From NCBI GenBank assembly GCA_002700865.1, contig PAFB01000026.1:1-7597 (forward strand): DNA of 7,597 nt, read 5' to 3'. The notes beneath the pieces were generated by a model. That model made no database searches. It had not been told where the DNA came from and saw nothing but the letters and a program-made list of their open reading frames with translations. Within the stretch, counting starts at the first letter, position 1. Every line of letters begins with the position of its first letter. Positions 6,186 to 7,597 of the stretch are shown piece after piece. Source of the stretch: Rhodospirillaceae bacterium (GTDB lineage: Bacteria > Pseudomonadota > Alphaproteobacteria > UBA7985). The translations under genes and the position numbers were made by a program.

Positions 6186-7475
6186 ATGGTTCAAGCAGCT
6201 TCATCACAGTCCCTGAGCGGGGCCGACCACTGGCGCGCTCGCGCAGCGAATGTTCTGCCCGCCGCGGGGTTCGGCAATTTCGACCCCTCCATGATCCTCG
6301 CGCGCGGCGAAGGCAGTCGCGTGTGGGATGAGGACGGCAACGAATATATCGACCTGCTGATCGGCTCCGGTCCGATGATCCTCGGCCACGGCAACCCCGA
6401 GGTCGCCGAAGCGGTCGCGGAGCAAATGGGCAAGGGCCTGACGTTCTTTACCAACAACAGTGCCGGTATCGAGTTGGCTGAGGAAATCGTGGAGGCCGTG
6501 GCCTGTGCCGAGCAGGTTCGCTACATTTCCACGGGTGGTGAGGCCGATATGTACGCCATGCGCCTCGCCCGAGCCTTCACCGGTCGCCACCGCATTCTGA
6601 AGTTTGAAGGCGGATATCACGGCATGTCCGCCGAAGCCCTGATGTCGCTTGCCCCGCAAAAGCTCGTCAACTTCCCCAACGCGGTACCCGACAGCGCCGG
6701 TATTCCAAAGAGCGTAGAAGAGGGCATGGTGATTGCGCCTTATAACGATCTTGGCGCTGTTCGGGAGCTGCTCGACCAGTTTGACGGTGAAGTTGCCGGG
6801 ATCATTGTGGAGCCTCTGCAGCGGATTATTCCGCCGGTCGAAGGGTTCCTCGCCGGTCTTCGCGAAGAAGCCACGCGCCGCGGGATCGTGCTGATTTTTG
6901 ACGAAGTGGTGACGGGCTTTCGCTTCACCTACGGCGGGGCGCAGGCCTATTACGGTGTCGAGCCGGATTTGTGCTCGTTGGGTAAAATCATCGGTGGCGG
7001 TTTTCCGCTGGCTGCCGTCGCTGGCCGTGCTGACATCATGGCGCACTTCGATAAGGCCAAGGTCGGCGCAGACGGCTTTGCCCTGCAGATTGGTACGCTC
7101 TCAGGCAATCCGGTCGCGTCGGTTGCGGGGCTGAAAACCATGGAGATTTTGCGCCGTGATGGCATGTATGACGCCATGGCTGCCAAAGGTGAAGTGCTGA
7201 TGAGCACCTACGGTGACGCCTTGGGTGCCAAGGGTATCGCGCATCAGATCGTCGGCGAGCCGTGGTTGTTCGATTGCGTGTTCTCCCCGCGCGCGATCGA
7301 GGACTACCGCGGTGTGCTGGGCGGCGATGGTGATCTGGCTAAGGCTTTCAACGCCTCCATGCGCGCCAGCGGCATCCTCAAAGCCGACGCCAAGATCTAT
7401 ACCCATGCCGCGCTGACAGCGGCTGATATGGACCAGATCCAATCCGCCATCCACACCGCCGCGCGAGCGCTCTAG
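6186..7475 (+). CDS. Class III PLP aminotransferase, glutamate-1-semialdehyde aminomutase-like
   Basis: From ATG 6186 this is 429 residues, the usual length for HemL-type class III enzymes. Key blocks appear in order: GSRVWDEDGNEYIDLLIGSGPMILGH (43-68), the cofactor phosphate loop STGGEADMYAMRLARAFTGR (115-134), FEGGYHG (140-146, with the aromatic Y144 that stacks on PLP), IFDEVVTGFR (237-246, D239 pairing with the pyridine nitrogen), LGKIIGGGFPLAAVAG with Schiff-base K267, and GTLSGNP (303-309), whose threonine reaches the partner subunit's phosphate. The heme enzyme usually has NSGTEA where this has STGGEA, and its VEP block (VEPLQRI) also differs. With this catabolic neighbourhood, a dedicated transaminase is more likely than tetrapyrrole synthesis. 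It follows the enolase-superfamily gene by 56 bases and closes the block. The amino donor and acceptor cannot be told from sequence. Fold and cofactor firm. Confidence 0.93.
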   Translation: MVQAASSQSLSGADHWRARAANVLPAAGFGNFDPSMILARGEGSRVWDEDGNEYIDLLIGSGPMILGHGNPEVAEAVAEQMGKGLTFFTNNSAGIELAEEIVEAVACAEQVRYISTGGEADMYAMRLARAFTGRHRILKFEGGYHGMSAEALMSLAPQKLVNFPNAVPDSAGIPKSVEEGMVIAPYNDLGAVRELLDQFDGEVAGIIVEPLQRIIPPVEGFLAGLREEATRRGIVLIFDEVVTGFRFTYGGAQAYYGVEPDLCSLGKIIGGGFPLAAVAGRADIMAHFDKAKVGADGFALQIGTLSGNPVASVAGLKTMEILRRDGMYDAMAAKGEVLMSTYGDALGAKGIAHQIVGEPWLFDCVFSPRAIEDYRGVLGGDGDLAKAFNASMRASGILKADAKIYTHAALTAADMDQIQSAIHTAARAL

Positions 7476-7519
7476 CCCCCGTGCACCCTTGACCGCTGGT
7501 TTAGCCGCTCCTGCTGCGC

Positions 7520-7572
7520 GTCGGGACCCTCGCTATGGGCGAGAACGGTAAAAAACGGAGGCGATAGCCGAC
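7520..7572. repeat. Nested inverted repeats after the last gene
   Basis: An outer GTCGG (7520-7524) pairs with CCGAC (7568-7572). Inside it, CTCGC (7529-7533) pairs with GCGAG (7539-7543) around TATGG, and ACC (7526-7528) can extend the stem with GGT (7547-7549) across a three-base bulge. A run of six A (7550-7555) follows. On the + strand there is no T-run after the stem, so it is not a canonical terminator for the aminotransferase gene. It could be a dispersed intergenic repeat or a Rho-type end. Confidence 0.3.
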
Positions 7573-7589
7573 CGGCGACAACGTCGCCG
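7573..7589. repeat. Perfect 7-bp hairpin (CGGCGAC-AAC-GTCGCCG) near the window end
   Basis: Seven paired bases close on a three-base AAC loop, with no T-run on the + strand. Read on the minus strand, the T6 run (7555-7550) lies about 17 bases beyond this stem, too far for a standard terminator. The 122 bases from 7476 to the end contain this hairpin and the preceding repeats, and no gene I can support. Confidence 0.35.
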
Positions 7590-7597
7590 TCGCCCCC

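Noticed and set aside
6204..7046. Long open frame on the minus strand opposite the aminotransferase gene
   Set aside because: Fully covered by a well-supported gene, with no recognisable motif or ribosome site.
7472..7597. Minus-strand frame of 41 codons open to the window edge, ending TAG over the aminotransferase stop
   Set aside because: It could be the end of a convergent gene, but it is short, shows no family signature, overlaps inverted repeats, and another frame is open for 31 codons in the same stretch.
1..7597. CRISPR array, tRNA/rRNA genes, transposase or prophage genes
   Set aside because: No spaced direct repeats, RNA gene signatures or mobile-element proteins were seen; all long stretches are metabolic genes.

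Overview
The window (about 60% GC by eye, tight same-strand gene packing, strong AG-rich Shine-Dalgarno sites) looks like chromosomal DNA of a proteobacterium. An alphaproteobacterium, perhaps marine or plant-associated, is most likely. This rests on gene content: a non-methanogen MttB-family methyltransferase, a mammalian-type dimethylglycine dehydrogenase and an enolase-superfamily hydroxyproline enzyme. No rRNA, tRNA or housekeeping marker is present to fix the taxon.

All six genes are on the + strand. Positions 1-332 hold the C-terminal end of an MttB (trimethylamine/betaine:corrinoid methyltransferase) family protein. Its stop overlaps the start of a ketopantoate-reductase-fold dehydrogenase (329-1264) in an ATGA junction. 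A 120-base gap (1265-1384) follows, with a cluster of GTACA half-sites that looks like an operator and may separate two transcription units. The second block is a run of four complete genes: a DMGDH-like flavoprotein fused to a folate-binding GCV_T module (1385-3844), a zinc-independent quinone-oxidoreductase-type MDR dehydrogenase (3884-4984), an enolase-superfamily enzyme closest to cis-3-hydroxy-L-proline dehydratase (5014-6129), and a class III PLP aminotransferase of the glutamate-1-semialdehyde aminomutase type (6186-7475). The last 122 bases hold inverted repeats and no gene I can support.

Taken together this reads as an accessory catabolic locus for an N-methylated amino acid or betaine. 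The corrinoid methyltransferase would remove a methyl group from a quaternary amine. The DMGDH-like enzyme would oxidatively remove a further N-methyl group and pass the carbon to tetrahydrofolate. The enolase-superfamily enzyme would act on a (hydroxy)proline-like product, and the dehydrogenases and aminotransferase would process the remaining skeleton. The individual family assignments are firm; the joined pathway and its substrate are inference. The most interesting prospect is a pathway for a hydroxyproline betaine or N-methyl-hydroxyproline that uses a different set of demethylases from the known Hpb pathway.
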